DNA of 64,000 nucleotides from Rhopalosiphum padi. Taxonomy: Eukaryota > Arthropoda > Insecta > Hemiptera > Aphididae. The stretch spans positions 66,075,745-66,139,744 of the forward strand of contig NC_083599.1 in NCBI RefSeq assembly GCF_020882245.1, in the 5' to 3' direction. Numbering within the stretch: position 1 is the first letter of the stretch; each line of letters begins with the position of its first letter. Positions 9,783 through 21,852 of this stretch are shown here, one piece after another. Both the position numbers and the translations under genes were made by a program. The notes below the pieces were generated by a model. It worked only from the letters and a program-made list of their open reading frames with translations. It had not been told where the DNA came from and ran no database searches.

Positions 9783-12029
9783 CAGTACTCCCTCGTTAAC
9801 ACGACCACGACGGGACCACAAAATAACCTGTTCGTGTTAAAAAAATTTGTGTAAACCGATAGGTTTAACACGAATTTGTTCGTGTTATCAGAGAAGGTTA
9901 AATCTAATACGTTATTTTACACTCAAATACATTTTTTTTATTAAGTAATCTTCAAAATAAAAATTTACATTTCTTTGGTACATACTACATATAAACAAAT
10001 ATTTGAAATATTTTTAATTAATTAATTCCTACGCTACATTACATAAAAAAAAAGTCAGTGATAGGTTTCTGGGTGAATGTAACTTCATAGTTTTCTAAGC
10101 ACTGTTTTCTGATGCTGTTCAACTGGTCATCAAATTTGCAATCTAACTCTGCACTGGTTTGGGAAAATTTTACGAGGGTATCAAAGGCTGCCAACACATC
10201 AGCCCGAGAGGGTTTATCTACTGGAGGTTCAGTAGGTTCAATTTCTTGATCTGAGATTTCGGGGTTTTCATCTTCTCCATCTTCTTCAGCATTTTCATCG
10301 CAGATATCGAGATCATTATCCATTTGTATAAAACTTGAAAAAGTTTGAGCATTTTCATCAGAAGTTACAGCTAACAATTTATTCCAATCGTCCTCAATTA
10401 CATCCTCAATGTGTATTTCGGGGGTTAAGTTGGCGTTGTTTTCAATGTTCCAGGCTTTCTTAAAACAATTACTGATCGTTGTTGCAGTTACATCATTCCA
10501 CGATTTAGCCATTGCCCTCATCGCTTGTAAAATATTCCATTTTACACATGGTTGATCGGAATCAAGGCATAACAGTGCATGGCGTACAAGTCTAGTCTTG
10601 AAATATCATTTAAAAGCTGCAATTATCCCTTGATCCAGAGGTTGTAACCTGGATGTGCAATTTGGAGGAAAATAAACTATTTTTACGTTTGGCAATTCCA
10701 GGTCTCCAATATTATTATGGGCACTGCAATTGTCCATAGTCAAAAGTACATTTCTATTCTGAAGTGCCATTTTTCGTTGAAATTTAAGTAACCATAGGCG
10801 AAAAGATGTTGAATCGACCCACGCGTTTTTTTGATTAGTGTATTCGAATGGAAGACTAAGCTTATTTACGTTTTTAAAGCATCTGGGGTTTTGATATTTG
10901 CCTATCACCCAAAGCTTGAGTTTTTCCGACCCAGTAGAGTTGCAGCACAACACAACAGTCAATCTCTCCTTACTCTTTGCACCCCCATGCGACTTCACTC
11001 CTTTAAAATCCAATGAACGGTCGGGCAATAAATTATAAAAAACACCGGTCTCATCAATATTGAAGATATCATTTTCGCTATAGGATTGCCTCACCTTTAC
11101 AAACCCTTGAAGCCATTTATTTACGTCTTCATCTGCAACTTTATTTGCCTCGCCGCTCAAAACATGACAAGAAATATTATACCGTTTTTGAAATTTCCAT
11201 AACCAGCCATCAGAACACGCCATATGCTCAACGCCATTGGAAGTACAAATCTCCTTTGCTTTCTCCCTCACAAGTGCACCTGATAGTGGAATGTTGGAGT
11301 CTCTGGCTTTTTTGAACCACTTCAAAAGTTCCTTTTTAACGTCTTCAAGCATGGGTTTTCGTAGACGCTTTGTACTGTTGGTAACTGCTTCGTCAATCTT
11401 ATCTTTATTTTTAATAATTGTTGATAATGTTGATTTTGGAATGCCAAATTTCTCCGCGATTTTGGTTTTAGGCAGTGTACCTTTTTCGACTTCTACTAAA
11501 ATTAGTTGCTTAGTTTTTAGATCTATAGACATTTGCTTCCTTTTCAAACTCATTTTGGTCAATCACTAACGACACCAACAAAGTCAACTGACCAACTGAT
11601 TGATAGAGCAATTATTAGTTTAAACGAGAGCGATTATCGCCGAACTAGATTGCACACATACAAATGTACACATGTATACATATGTATGTACCTACAATAG
11701 AGAATATGTACATACATAGTAGGGATAAGATAAGATATCGATAAAACTGTGTTATAAAGATTAAATTACTAACGACTAGTATACGAGTAATAAAACGAAA
11801 TTAAATACATATGTACAGATTGACATTTTTCTGTTCGTGTTAATCAACAAAACGACAATATGGTACCTAAAATTTGTTCGAGTTTCGTGTTAACCGAAAT
11901 AATTCGTATAAACCGAGGAAATAAAAAAACCCCTATCTTATAGTATAGAGCTTTTCTCTGGACCGAAAAACCGGTTCGCGTTATACAATAATTTGTGTTA
12001 ACCGAGTTCATGTTAACGAGGGAGTACTG
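9783..12029 (-). mobile_element. Tigger/pogo-type DNA transposon, 2247 bp
   Basis: The ends are CAGTACTCCCTCGTTAACAC and its inverted counterpart ending GGGAGTACTG. The 22-bp TIR has one mismatch, and a TA dinucleotide sits outside each end (9781-9782 and 12030-12031). The TA duplication and the DDE-type protein inside identify the Tc1/mariner-pogo group. Several further CGTGTTAA/TTAACACG words near both ends may be transposase binding sites. It lies inside the Merlin-like element's left arm, so it is the younger insertion. Confidence 0.9.
10039..11562 (-). pseudogene. Tigger transposase (CENP-B/jerky type) with one in-frame stop
   Basis: A 508-codon frame runs on the minus strand, broken only by a TGA at 10606-10608. 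The N-terminus is a psq-type helix-turn-helix (KIAEKFGIPKSTLSTIIKNK), followed by a CENP-B-type DNA-binding region (GVEHMACSDGWLWKFQKRYN). The DDE core shows NIDETGVF, LTMDNCSAH and PPNCTSRLQPLDQGI, which carry the three acidic catalytic positions. After the stop the frame resumes and continues through an acidic linker to 10039. The start is at 11562 or at the Met four codons later. The protein would bind the TIRs and move DNA by cut and paste in the nucleus. The single nonsense codon lies just after the last catalytic motif. Confidence 0.85.
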
Positions 12030-12101
12030 TACTGCAAATAAATAAATTAAAAATTATATCATAATATTAAAGTATAATTATTGTAGCAGTAATAGTAAAA
12101 A

Positions 12102-12635
12102 TTAATAATTAAAAATTAGTTTGTCAAAAAAATTCATCCAGTCACATACGGTGTTGGACGATCTTCTAGTTAATGTCATAATTGTTTTATTGGATAAACC
12201 TTGAGTCCAGTAGAACACCAGTTCTAACTGTTTACTGAGGCTTAGTCCACTATTTAGACGACCATTTTTGTCAATAAAAGTCCAAAAAGCATTATCTTTC
12301 CTATAATAGTATACACAATTATGATTAAATAAGCCAAATGAATATGAGAAAATAATTTTCTTAGGTACCTTAAGCTTTGTGTTGTTTGACATCCCTTTCT
12401 CTTACAACGTAAAATTCTCCTTTCCTTACCTCTCCTTGCGTAAGTATAAATTCATACCACTTCCACACTTACATTCGGCATTTTCATTATTTGCCACAAG
12501 ATTTTTTCTAATTAAAAAATTTGTGGTTGATTCGTCACTACTAATAATTGAATAAAAATCTTTTGCCAACATATTGAATGTGTAAAATATAAATTGTGAC
12601 GCGCAATAAATGACGTACTGAGCTATTGAGCCCAT
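12102..12635 (-). pseudogene. Merlin-type (IS1595/ISXO2-like) transposase remnant
   Basis: Two minus-strand open pieces (12635-12426 and 12392-12102) are separated by stops. The first ends with a CKCGSGMNLYLR zinc-ribbon-like segment. The second reads FWTFIDKNGRLNSGLSLSKQ, then LELVFYWTQGLSNKTIMTLT and NTVCDWMNFF. The pattern of a Cys-rich start, an aromatic F-W core, a helix, then T-V-x-D-W-x-x-F is that of the N-terminal half of IS1595-like transposases. The catalytic half is missing. The surrounding TIR and 8-bp TSD agree with a Merlin element. The family call is moderate. Confidence 0.5.
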
Positions 12636-12823
12636 ACTTTTACAAAATGTCGAAGTATTGTTATCTGTGTATAAGGCAATAAAGATAAGTATTGACCGAA
12701 GAAAAAGATTAAAGTTTATCTATTAAAAATAAACTTAAGCCTATGTAAAAGCCGCAGGTAGACCGCATCCTACAGTGGCCGGTAGAACGCGTTTGCCGGT
12801 AGACCGCATATTATATGACAGCC

Positions 12824-13330
12824 GAATCACAAACAAATGAAATCAAAAATCATACTAAATTTGTGTTGCTGTCACCTGGTAAAAAATATTTCAGACTACG
12901 TGTTCAAGTATTATGGTGCAGCTGGCAAAACTAATAAAAACAAAGATCCTGCACGTATCGTTGTTGGTTTTGTAACACCAGCATTTGATCTGAAAATGGT
13001 TAATGATTTGGATAAATGGTTTAAAGCACTTTGCACTGTTATACTTTAACCATACCAAAATGGCGATGTTCAAAAATTCATCGACTACCTGATTGATATT
13101 AACAACGGCGATAGGACGGTGTTGAATTCAAAAGAGTACAAAGATTTTGAAAACATTTTGTTCTTAAGAGGACGTGATACCGCTTATTTACAACGGTAAA
13201 AACATGTCCACGCAAAACAGTCATAACTGCACTAAAAAGTGGTTTTAGAGTTAAAATACCTATTATAAAACTTATAGAGAACAATATTTCCCAGAAAATG
13301 TCATATCCGTTTTATAAAAAAGTAATTATT
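12824..13330 (+). pseudogene. MULE-like transposase fragment, right part
   Basis: Immediately right of the Merlin TSD an open segment carries LCCCHLVKNISDYV, the C-x-x-H-x-x-K motif expected after the SDFSTA motif at 9600. It continues as a domain that contains VVGFVTPAFDL and ends FKALCTVIL. Frame changes near 13050 and 13200 and several stops follow. Further pieces (DYLIDINNGDRTVLNSKEYK, then MSYPFYKKVIIKKD) look like the decayed C-terminus. Together with 9407-9695 this is one old gene split by a younger element. Confidence 0.5.
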
Positions 13331-13748
13331 AAAAAAGATACAGCTAATTAAAAAACGTAAAATAAGTATATTTTGTATTTTAATTTGTAAGTTATATACG
13401 AGCAATATTAAAAAACGCATATGATGTTTTATCCAAAATATTGTTTTCTTTCGATTTCATAATAGGTATTTTTGCCCTAAAACCACTGTAAAGCAAGCAA
13501 TTACTGTTTTCCGCAGTAATGTTTTAGTCGTAGGTACTAGGTACCTTTATATTTATCATGCCGTATTGTGCTGCTTCAAGCGGTGTATTATACAAAATAA
13601 TACTTTCAATCGACTGACGTAAAGGGAGGGAGGTAGTGCGCGCCGACCGTCGTCGATATTATCGACAATTCTAAGAATAGTAATAATTACACCATAACTT
13701 ATTATTATTACAATTATATCTAATATTAGTATTATTATTATTCGTCCA
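13331..13748. other. Short intergenic stretch, nothing recognised
   Basis: AT-rich sequence with a slightly GC-richer patch at 13620-13670. I see no gene or terminal repeat. It ends at the target site of the next hAT element. Confidence 0.4.
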
Positions 13749-13756
13749 GTATTTAT

Positions 13757-16700
13757 TAGAGATGGGATTTTCAACTCAATATCATGAGTCAGTTCACTTA
13801 ACTCAGTTCACTCAAATGAGTCGACTCGGGGAGTCAACTCCCAATTTCCATTGACTCCTATTAACTCCAAGTTATCAATTCATTAAATTAAACAACTCTC
13901 GTATGACAATTCGTTTAAGAGTTACTTCAGAGTATTAGATTATTAATCACTAAATATATGAACTATTGATTTATAAAATTTATGAAGACCTTATTCAATA
14001 TTAATTTTTTATTTATTAAATTATTTTTATTGTTTAATGCAATACAATAATATGTCATATACTTGTGTATTTACTATTTAGTATGTATATTAAAATATTA
14101 AACACTGAGAAATTAATTTGAACTTTCATTTTATATACACATTTAATTTAAAATGTTATATTATTGTGAATATATGAATGTTTTATTAAATATATATATA
14201 TATATTGATTATATTTTTTTATTTATTTATTTTTCAAAAAAACAATGTGCCCTATAAGTTCTTAATTTGAAATACAAATTCATGTTAAATATAATTAGTG
14301 TATTCGTTTGTTTTTTTCATAAATTATATTTTGTGGACAAATACAACGAAATGGAACACTACAAGGTAGCATAAATAGCTGTTTTATTTTAAATATAAAA
14401 ATTTTAAAATAATGGTTTTAAAAATTAGAATAACCATTGTACCAAACTACTAATATATACTAAAATGCTGATCTCAAAAAATAATTTAATATAATATATA
14501 GTACACTCCTAGTTGCATAGTGACACGATATAACATGTCAAGTCTTGTTGCAGTAAGGAGACTAATAATGGAATAAAATTGTCATTAACATATAATAACA
14601 TTGACTTAAATTGTCACATCTTAATTGGTAATCGTCTTGTATTCTTGTTAAGTTTATTGGCGTGCTCAAAGTTACTGTTTCTAAATTATAATATTCTTTT
14701 TCAATTATAATATTTAAATATTTAAAAATGAGTAAGTCCAGTGTTATTTGGGATTATTTCCAACTTGACTCAGATAACATAAATGTAAAATGTGGTCTTT
14801 GTCGAACAAAATTAAAAAATAATCGTTCTTCAACATCTAACTTAATTAGACATATTAAGTCTAAACATCCCACTGTCAACTTATTGAATAGAAATACACG
14901 TGTATTAGAAGAGACTGTTGATGATCCAAATGATGCTCCATCAACTTCTACTACTGTAAGTTAAATTAAAAAATATTTTGTCAAATAAAATAATTTTAAA
15001 TAAATAACTTAATTATTTTAATTAATAAGTATTTTATTTATTTTTATTAGTTAGGACTACATAAATACTGTTTAATTACCTATACTGTTATACTAATATT
15101 AAATAATATATATGTATACTTTTAGAATACAATTAATTCAACAACTAACCTAGTGGTAAACCAAACTGAAACGTCCTTACAAATTCCATCTAATGAACAT
15201 GCAATTTGTCCTCAAAGTTCTAGATTTGTGAATAATCCCATTACTCAATATTTTTCTAAGCCTCTTGGTGCATCACGCCGTAAAATTATAGATCAACAAG
15301 TTCTGAAAATGATTGTGAAAGAATACTATCCCTTCAGTATTGTTGAAGATAGAGAGTTTGTAAAACTTTTAAATTTGTTAAATCCCGGTTATACACTTCC
15401 ATCGAGAAAAACGTTGTCGAAATCATTATTACCTATAATGTATAATGAAATATATGATAAAGTGAAACAAGACATAAAAAACCATGCAAAATATGTAAGC
15501 ATTACCACCGATAGTTGGACTTCTATTAAAAATGAAAATTATATTGCTGTCACATGCCATTTTATTAATAATGAATGTGAATTAAAATCCTATCTTCTTT
15601 CTTGTTTTAAAAATTCCGAATCACACTCTTCAGAAAATTTAAAAAAGGATTTATTGACGGTCATAAAGAAATGGGGCTTAGAAAATAACATTGCAGCATG
15701 TACAACTGACAATGCACATAATATTGTTAATGCTGTCAGTTTATGTGGTTGGAGGCATGTAGGTTGCTTTGCCCACAGTTTAAATTTGGCAGTACAAACT
15801 GCCCTTAAGTCAATATCTGAAACAAGAGATAAAGTAAGAGGAATTGTTGGACATTTTAAGAGAAGTCCACAGGCAGCTGAAAAACTTAGAGCTATGCAAG
15901 AGCAATTGGGCTTAACACCACCTTTAATGCTCATTCAGGACGTCGTTACACGTTGGAACTCAACGTATGAGATGTTTCAGCGTATTCAGAACCTTAAAGT
16001 TCCTCTTTCTTCTGTATTAGTAGAGTGTAATTATAATATTTACTTGACCAATGAAGACTGGCACATTATTTCCAAGTCCTGTGAAGTATTAAAATATTTT
16101 AAAGAAATTACAGTAGAGATAAGTAGTGAAAAATCGGTTTCTATTTCAAAATCTGTTGTATTTAGTCGAGCACTTCTTAAACATTGTACATACTTGGATA
16201 CACAGTTTTATGATTCAGAACAATTAACTGATATGATATCCATATTAAAACAACAGGTAGAACAAAGATTTAAGTCACTTGAAAAAATACAAATTTATGC
16301 AGAAGCTACAATACTCGATCCGAGATTTAAAAAATATGGATTCTTAAATAATAGTTCATTTACAGATTCAAAAAAAACAATTATTAATAAAGCTACTACC
16401 ATACATATTGAAATGAAAAATACGATGCAGCCAGCGATACAAAATCAATCTGTAACGTTAGGTGGAGATTCTATTTGGAATGACTTTGATGAAGAGGTAA
16501 GTAGTCAACTGATATCCACAAATCCAACATCCGCAGCTATTGTTGAAATTGATAAATACCTACAAGAAGGGTTAATTCCAAGGCATGAAGATCCTTTGAA
16601 GTGGTGGAAAAACAATCGAAATGTTTATCCGTGTTTGTTTGAGCTTATGAAAAAACGTCTCTGTGTACTTGCAACATCAGTTCCATGTGAACGTATATTT

Positions 16701-17224
16701 TCTAAGGCAGGACAAACAATTTCAGAAAAAAGAAGTAGGCTAAGTAGTAAAAACTTTGAAAAAATGATATTTTTAAACTTTAACTCAAAATAGCTTTAGT
16801 GTAATACTGTAAATTGTAATGACCAATCTATAATGTAATATGTATTGTTATTTGTTACTTGTATCTTCTGTATCGTAATAATAATAATAATAATATTATT
16901 TATATATATTTAATTAAATATTAATTTGTTGTCTTGATAATAAATTTGTTTTTATATTTGTTTTTATAAAACTAATAAAACTATAATACATTTGATAACA
17001 TAACGTGATGAATATTTTAGGTACTGAGTCAGTAAATCTAAATCCGTAGTATCACCCATAATTCATGAATTGATAAGTGGTAACACAAATTCATGAGTTG
17101 TAGTGAATCAGTGGTAACACTGAGTTGTTGAGTCACTAAACTAAAGCAAACTGATTCAATCCATGCAGTTCACTTAAAAGAGTCAACTCTTTGAATCAAC
17201 TCACTCACGAACTACCCATCCCTA
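13757..17224 (+). mobile_element. Autonomous-looking hAT element, 3468 bp
   Basis: The left end TAGAGATGGG and right end CCCATCCCTA form a 10-bp TIR with one mismatch, flanked by an exact 8-bp TSD GTATTTAT (13749-13756 and 17225-17232). Both subterminal regions are packed with GAGTCAACTC/TCACTTAA-type words in both orientations, plausible transposase binding sites. The interior holds one spliced transposase gene with no frame breaks. Matching TSDs and an intact ORF suggest recent activity. Confidence 0.92.
14728..16793 (+). CDS. hAT transposase with BED zinc finger, intact, two exons
   Basis: Exon 1 (14728-14955) encodes a BED finger: VIWDYFQ, CGLC and HIKSKH supply the Trp, Cys pair and His pair. 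A 170-bp intron with GTAAGT donor and TTTTAG acceptor leads to exon 2 (15126-16793) in frame, giving 631 residues. The RNase H-like core has TTDSWTSI (first Asp), CTTDNAHNI (second Asp), CFAHSLNLAV (CxxH) and a TRWNSTYEM segment. The C-terminus is the hAT dimerisation region: DPLKWWKNNR, then SVPCERIFSKAG with the Glu, then RSRLS. The enzyme cuts and pastes its own element using the TIRs at 13757 and 17224. It resembles ZBED-type hAT proteins of insects. Confidence 0.92.
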
Positions 17225-17426
17225 GTATTTATTATGCCATTATCGTAGACTGTACTGACTACAGACTGTAGTTAGTAGTCTTCTGTGGTTTTGTGAGTTC
17301 TGTCATTTTGACTTCCGACGACAGTGCTACAAATAATAGATCCAAATAATCAAAGCATTTAATATCTACAGGGCTATTTTATTTTATTTTCACTTGTTTT
17401 TTTTTTTATAATAATTTAAAAATAAT

Positions 17427-19719
17427 ATGGCCAATAAAGTGAATAAAATTAAACGCCCATCTAGAAAATATATAAGTCGTAAACTTATATTAAAACGATA
17501 TAATAAAAACAAAAGGTAAGTTCCTACAAAATTCTTACAATTTTTGGATATATAAAATGTTTAAAATAGTTAACTATTAGGTAATGGCTAATACTGTAAC
17601 TTAGTTTATATTATTGGGCTCAAGCTTTATTCTTTTTTTAATTTTTTTATTTAACAAATACGCCTCAACTGCCGGGGTTATTGGCGTTTTAAATACATAA
17701 AACTTTATTCTATTATTATAATATAATAATATAATATATAAATAATTATTAAATTATATTTTAGATTCTGGACGGAATGATGAATGTATGATTTTACAGT
17801 AATATGTAATGTTTTTTTGTGTGTGTCTGCCATCACATTTTGAGGCAGTAAAAACTCTTCAATCTTTAAAATCCAGAAAGGTATACGGTAGCTTGTTGAA
17901 TGTAGTTGGTACATTTGGGGGTCAAAAGTAAAAAATTGTCAGTAGTTTTCAAGTGTGTCGTAAACAACTAAAAAAAATAAAGAAAATTTTATGAGCGTTT
18001 AAAATTTTAACTTTCACGAAATAACGTAATACAACGATTTGAAATTTATTTTTATTCAAAAAGTATAAGCCGTAGAAATTAATGAAAAATACCGATAAAA
18101 ATTTTTTTGGCGGAGACAAATACTTGAAAATGTAATAAAAGGTTTTACATAAGTTGATATTTGATTGAATTAAAAATTATAAAAATACATAGGCACAATT
18201 TCTTTTTTTAAGCGTTCGAAGTTCAAATATATTATACCAAATTCGTAAAAATCACGAATATTTGAAAACTATTTTTTTATAGTTTAAAATGTATAAAATT
18301 GCTTTTATTCGTAGCTAAGAATTAAACATTGAATACAAGGTTTTCCATAAGTTTTGCTTACAATAATTACAAATAAAATCGGACGTCAGTCAATAAAAAA
18401 TGTTTACGAGTGTCTAAAGTTGTAATTTTTACAAAATCATAAATTCACGTATAAAATAACGATGTATCTACTATCAAATGATTTAAGATATAAAATAAAT
18501 AAATAAAATATCCTAGATTGACATCATTTCCGTTCAGAGTCATTTTCTGGGTAGATATGCATTGATTTATCATTGAATTCAAATTCAACGCATCCATCAC
18601 AGCTAGCGACCTACTCACCCATTGCATTATAATTATAGCTCAAACGCTATTTTGCCTAATTTTAGTATTGAAATAAATGTTCCACCAAATAATGTTTGGA
18701 ATGACTCAGGGTATGTTTTGAGTAACTCAAATACTCCAGAATGTTCAACTTCAGTAAAGTAAGTCTCATTATTTAAAAAATCTATTTCATCGATTAAAAT
18801 TTAAAAATTGTATTGTAATTGTAGCCCAAACCCTATGTTGTCTAATAATTTGAGTGTTGAAATAAATGTTCCACCAGATGATGTTTGGAATGACTCGGGG
18901 TATGTTTTGAGTAACTCAAATACTTCAGAATGTTCAACTTCAGTAAAGTAAGTCTCATTATTTAAAAAATCTAAATCATTGATTAAAATTTAAAAATTGA
19001 ATTGTAATTGTAGCTCAAACCCTATTTTACCTGATTTAAATGTTGTTGTTGAAAGAAATATGGATTTTATTGAGAATGAAAGAATACTTCAGTCCACCTA
19101 TGCAATTGAAGAAAACAAGTTAGTAAAAAGTGAAAGACTTGAGTGACTTGACAATTTAATATGTAAAAAAAGTAAAAAGTATTTTTTTTTTATTTTTAGT
19201 GTTGGAGGTCGAAGAATAGTTGATGCAATGCATATTTTTGACCAAATTAGAAATAGTAATCATGGCATTGGATTGGGTTGCACTTTTATTGATTGTGTAT
19301 TTTTAAAAGAAGTTTGTTCAGGGTATTTTTCCTCATGGATATTTAAATGTAAAATGTGTAATATGTTAACTAAAATTGAATCGGAAAAAAAATACCTGGG
19401 GTGTATACCAATTAATAAAGCAGTTGTCAGTGGTACATATGCGATAGGAATAGGACACACTCAAGTGGCCGAATTTTCAGCAAGTATAGATGTCCCATGT
19501 ATGACACATACAACATAAATGAAAATAGCTGAAATTGTGAGCGATGAAGTGAAAGAGACTGCTTGGGATGTTATGAAAAAGGCTGGTCTAGAAGAAAAAC
19601 GTTTAGCATTGGAGGCTGGGGATATCGATTCTGATGGTACACCAATGTGCCCAGTTATTGCTGATGGTCAGTGGAGCAAGCGGAGTTACAAAACGAAATA
19701 CGACGCATTTTCAGGAGCG
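17427..19719 (+). pseudogene. Mutator-domain transposase gene, 5' half, one nonsense codon
   Basis: Exons are 17427-17515 (starting MANKVNKIKRPSRKYIS, basic), 18639-18758, 18825-18947, 19014-19118 and 19200-19719. All junctions are phase 2 and GT-AG. The last exon carries GRRIVDAMHIFDQI, paired cysteines (FKCKMCN), a GIGHTQVAEF segment, and a GDIDSDGTPMCPVIADGQWS-KRSY block. This is the arrangement of the arthropod Mutator-like transposase domain (Pfam Mutator type). A TAA at 19516-19518 interrupts the exon. After GTAAAT at 19720 no further exon is found, so the C-terminal catalytic part is missing. Exons 2 and 3 are tandem duplicates. The first intron (1.1 kb) is filled with degenerate repeat. 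Confidence 0.65.
18639..19013 (+). repeat. Tandem exon-intron duplication, 186-189 bp unit
   Basis: The unit starting at TAG-C(T/C)CAAAC recurs at about 18636, 18822 and 19011 (third copy divergent). Exons (120 and 123 nt) and the following introns are nearly identical, including the TAAGTCTCATTATTTAAAAA donor side. Both exons are phase-symmetric, so the duplication keeps the reading frame. Confidence 0.9.
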
Positions 19720-20188
19720 GTAAATAATGAACATATAAAATATTTTTGTTGTTATTCTAAAATATAATTCGAAAAATGTACGTGTAAATTAACAATTTGT
19801 CCTCAAGCAATCAATATAAAATTTTCAAAAAAAAATCTAGAGAATTTTTTTTTGTTATTTTTAACTATTTGAAATATTTTAGTTTTTATTTAGCAAATTT
19901 TGATTGAAAAACCAACATGAAATTCAAGAAAAACAAAAATTGAGTTTAAAATTTCATATTGTGTGTATAAAACATAATTTTATTCTTTAAAAAGTTTAAA
20001 ATATTAAAGTAGGTACTTACATACAATAATAATATATTACGTTATTCTCTGTTTAAATATGTAATTTAATCCAAATTTGAAATTAAAATGTCTATAAATA
20101 ACGACCAATTAAAAAAATTCTTTAGATTTTTTAGCTGCACTATCAACCACTTATCAAAAACCTTGAATTAAATTTTCAATCCTTAGCT
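19720..20188. other. AT-rich spacer, nothing recognised
   Basis: This follows the broken Mutator-type gene and ends at the left terminus of the two-gene transposon. No exon continuing the upstream gene could be found, nor any terminal repeat. Confidence 0.4.
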
Positions 20189-20588
20189 TACCCAGATAGC
20201 ATTTTCGTAATGATAATATTTCATTAATATCATATCTTCATTAAAAAAATAATGTTAAAATATAAATAATTATATTATATCAAATTATGATTTTTTTAAA
20301 TAATATTATGAAAATATTAATAATTTAACGTCATAATCAAAATATTAAAATAATATTCTGAATATAATATCATTATGTTATTATACATGAATTGTTTAAA
20401 TGATATTTTAAATGTATTAATATAAGACATCATAAACGAAATTATAAAATAATATCGGGATAAAAATATCATAATATCATTTAAATCTGATTATTTATAT
20501 ATCCTAGATGAATTTATTTTCGTAATGATAATGATGCTTTATTAACAATACATTAATTTCATTTAAAAATAAAATCATTGAATAGGAT

Positions 20589-20897
20589 CAGTGGCGGTTT
20601 ATACCAAAAACGGGCCTGTGTGCAAAACTAAAAAAGGCCCCCCTCCTACATCTTTTTATTCTAAATAATATGGATATTGGATATACATCATAAATTTATA
20701 TTTTATAACAATGATATACTGATATCAGACTGAGAAAATGAGAACCATTTGAAATTGAAAACAATTGTTTTAATTTTTCGTACATAACTGTATTTATTTA
20801 ATTATTTTTTTTTAAGGAATGTTGAGCAATAATGGGCCCCTCAAGCCGAGGGCCCGTGGCATTTGCACACATCGCACACATGTATGACACGCCACTG
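20589..20897. mobile_element. hAT MITE, 309 bp
   Basis: The left end CAGTGGCGG and right end CGCCACTG are flanked by the exact 8-bp repeat AATAGGAT (20581-20588 and 20898-20905). The interior has GGGCCC-rich blocks and no ORF. The CAGTGGCG terminus is shared with the larger hAT elements at 38600 and 54483, which could supply the transposase. Confidence 0.88.
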
Positions 20898-20905
20898 AAT
20901 AGGAT

Positions 20906-21815
20906 TTAATATAATTATTTTCTAAAATACTATATAGGTATATTTATTTATTATATAATATGGTAATAATGACCTAACTCCAAGACAGTAGTGTCATTTC
21001 AGTTTTTGTTTGACTAGTGCAACTATAGTTGCAAATCAGTGTGTATACACACTGATTTGCCGACTCAAATCAATGTTCAATATTATAATTTATAAAATGG
21101 CTTTAGTAATTAAAAATAATAATACTTCTTACAATTTTTAAATGTGCCGAATTAAGGTTGATGTAAATGTTAGACTAGGGCAAATTCCCAAGTTGACCCC
21201 CCTCAAATGACGCTCCAAGAATGCGTCAGATATTTATAGTGTTATGCAGTGCAAATTTCTGATTATGACCTTGTAAGGTTGATATCTTGGTGGGCTGTCG
21301 AGCTGGTGGCATGAATGTGGAAAAACATCCATGAGGGCAACAATCAGAAAAGAAGACTGTTTTTTTCCTACGGACTCACTATACAAGCCACAATGCGTAT
21401 CCGTCGAGCGTATTCCGCCACGTACAAAATTATCTAAAAATGTAGGTATAAACGCGACATTTTTCGTCACCAGTATAGTCCATCCTAATTTAATACAATG
21501 AAAATTAGGAGTTAGCGTTTTTATTATTCCGGTGTTCGTCCGCCAAAACGCAAGCCGACCAGCATTTTCCGCCGCGGATGAAAATGCGGTGTATGATATC
21601 CTTCATGTATAGCCCCGGCCTTAGACTTGTTTCATATGGACGCGTATCGTACGCGCGGGTTTTTAGTTAAGTTCACACGCGCCATATCGGCGAGCAAAAC
21701 GCGCCATCGTCGTGCAAGTAGACTTACATGACGTGAACATTGTGAACCCGTCAGGCACGGTGATTCACTGTGATTCTACTAACATATTTTTGAAAGCCGA
21801 TTATATTATATTATC

Positions 21816-21852
<37 letters not shown>

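Larger units (their letters stand above)
9696..12823. mobile_element. Merlin-like DNA transposon, interrupted by Tigger
   Basis: The left end starts GGCTGTCATATAGTATGCGG and the right end, read inverted, starts GGCTGTCATATAATATGCGG. The TIR spans about 28 bp with one mismatch. It is flanked by CAATCACA (9688-9695) and GAATCACA (12824-12831), an 8-bp duplication with one mismatch. An 8-9 bp TSD and an IS1595/ISXO2-like transposase remnant inside (12102-12635) fit the Merlin superfamily. The left end holds three copies of TATGCGGTCTAC, and related copies occur at the right end. A Tigger element occupies 9783-12029. Confidence 0.65.

Noticed and set aside
17940..18600. Possible long inverted repeat with 28030-28880
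   Set aside because: Only a few words such as AATACAAGGTT and CATAAGTT match in inverted orientation; the rest is low-complexity. It does not frame one element.
21234..21470. Minus-strand ORF of 78 codons in the transposon's left arm
   Set aside because: No recognisable motif, no splice partner, and not matched in the other copy.
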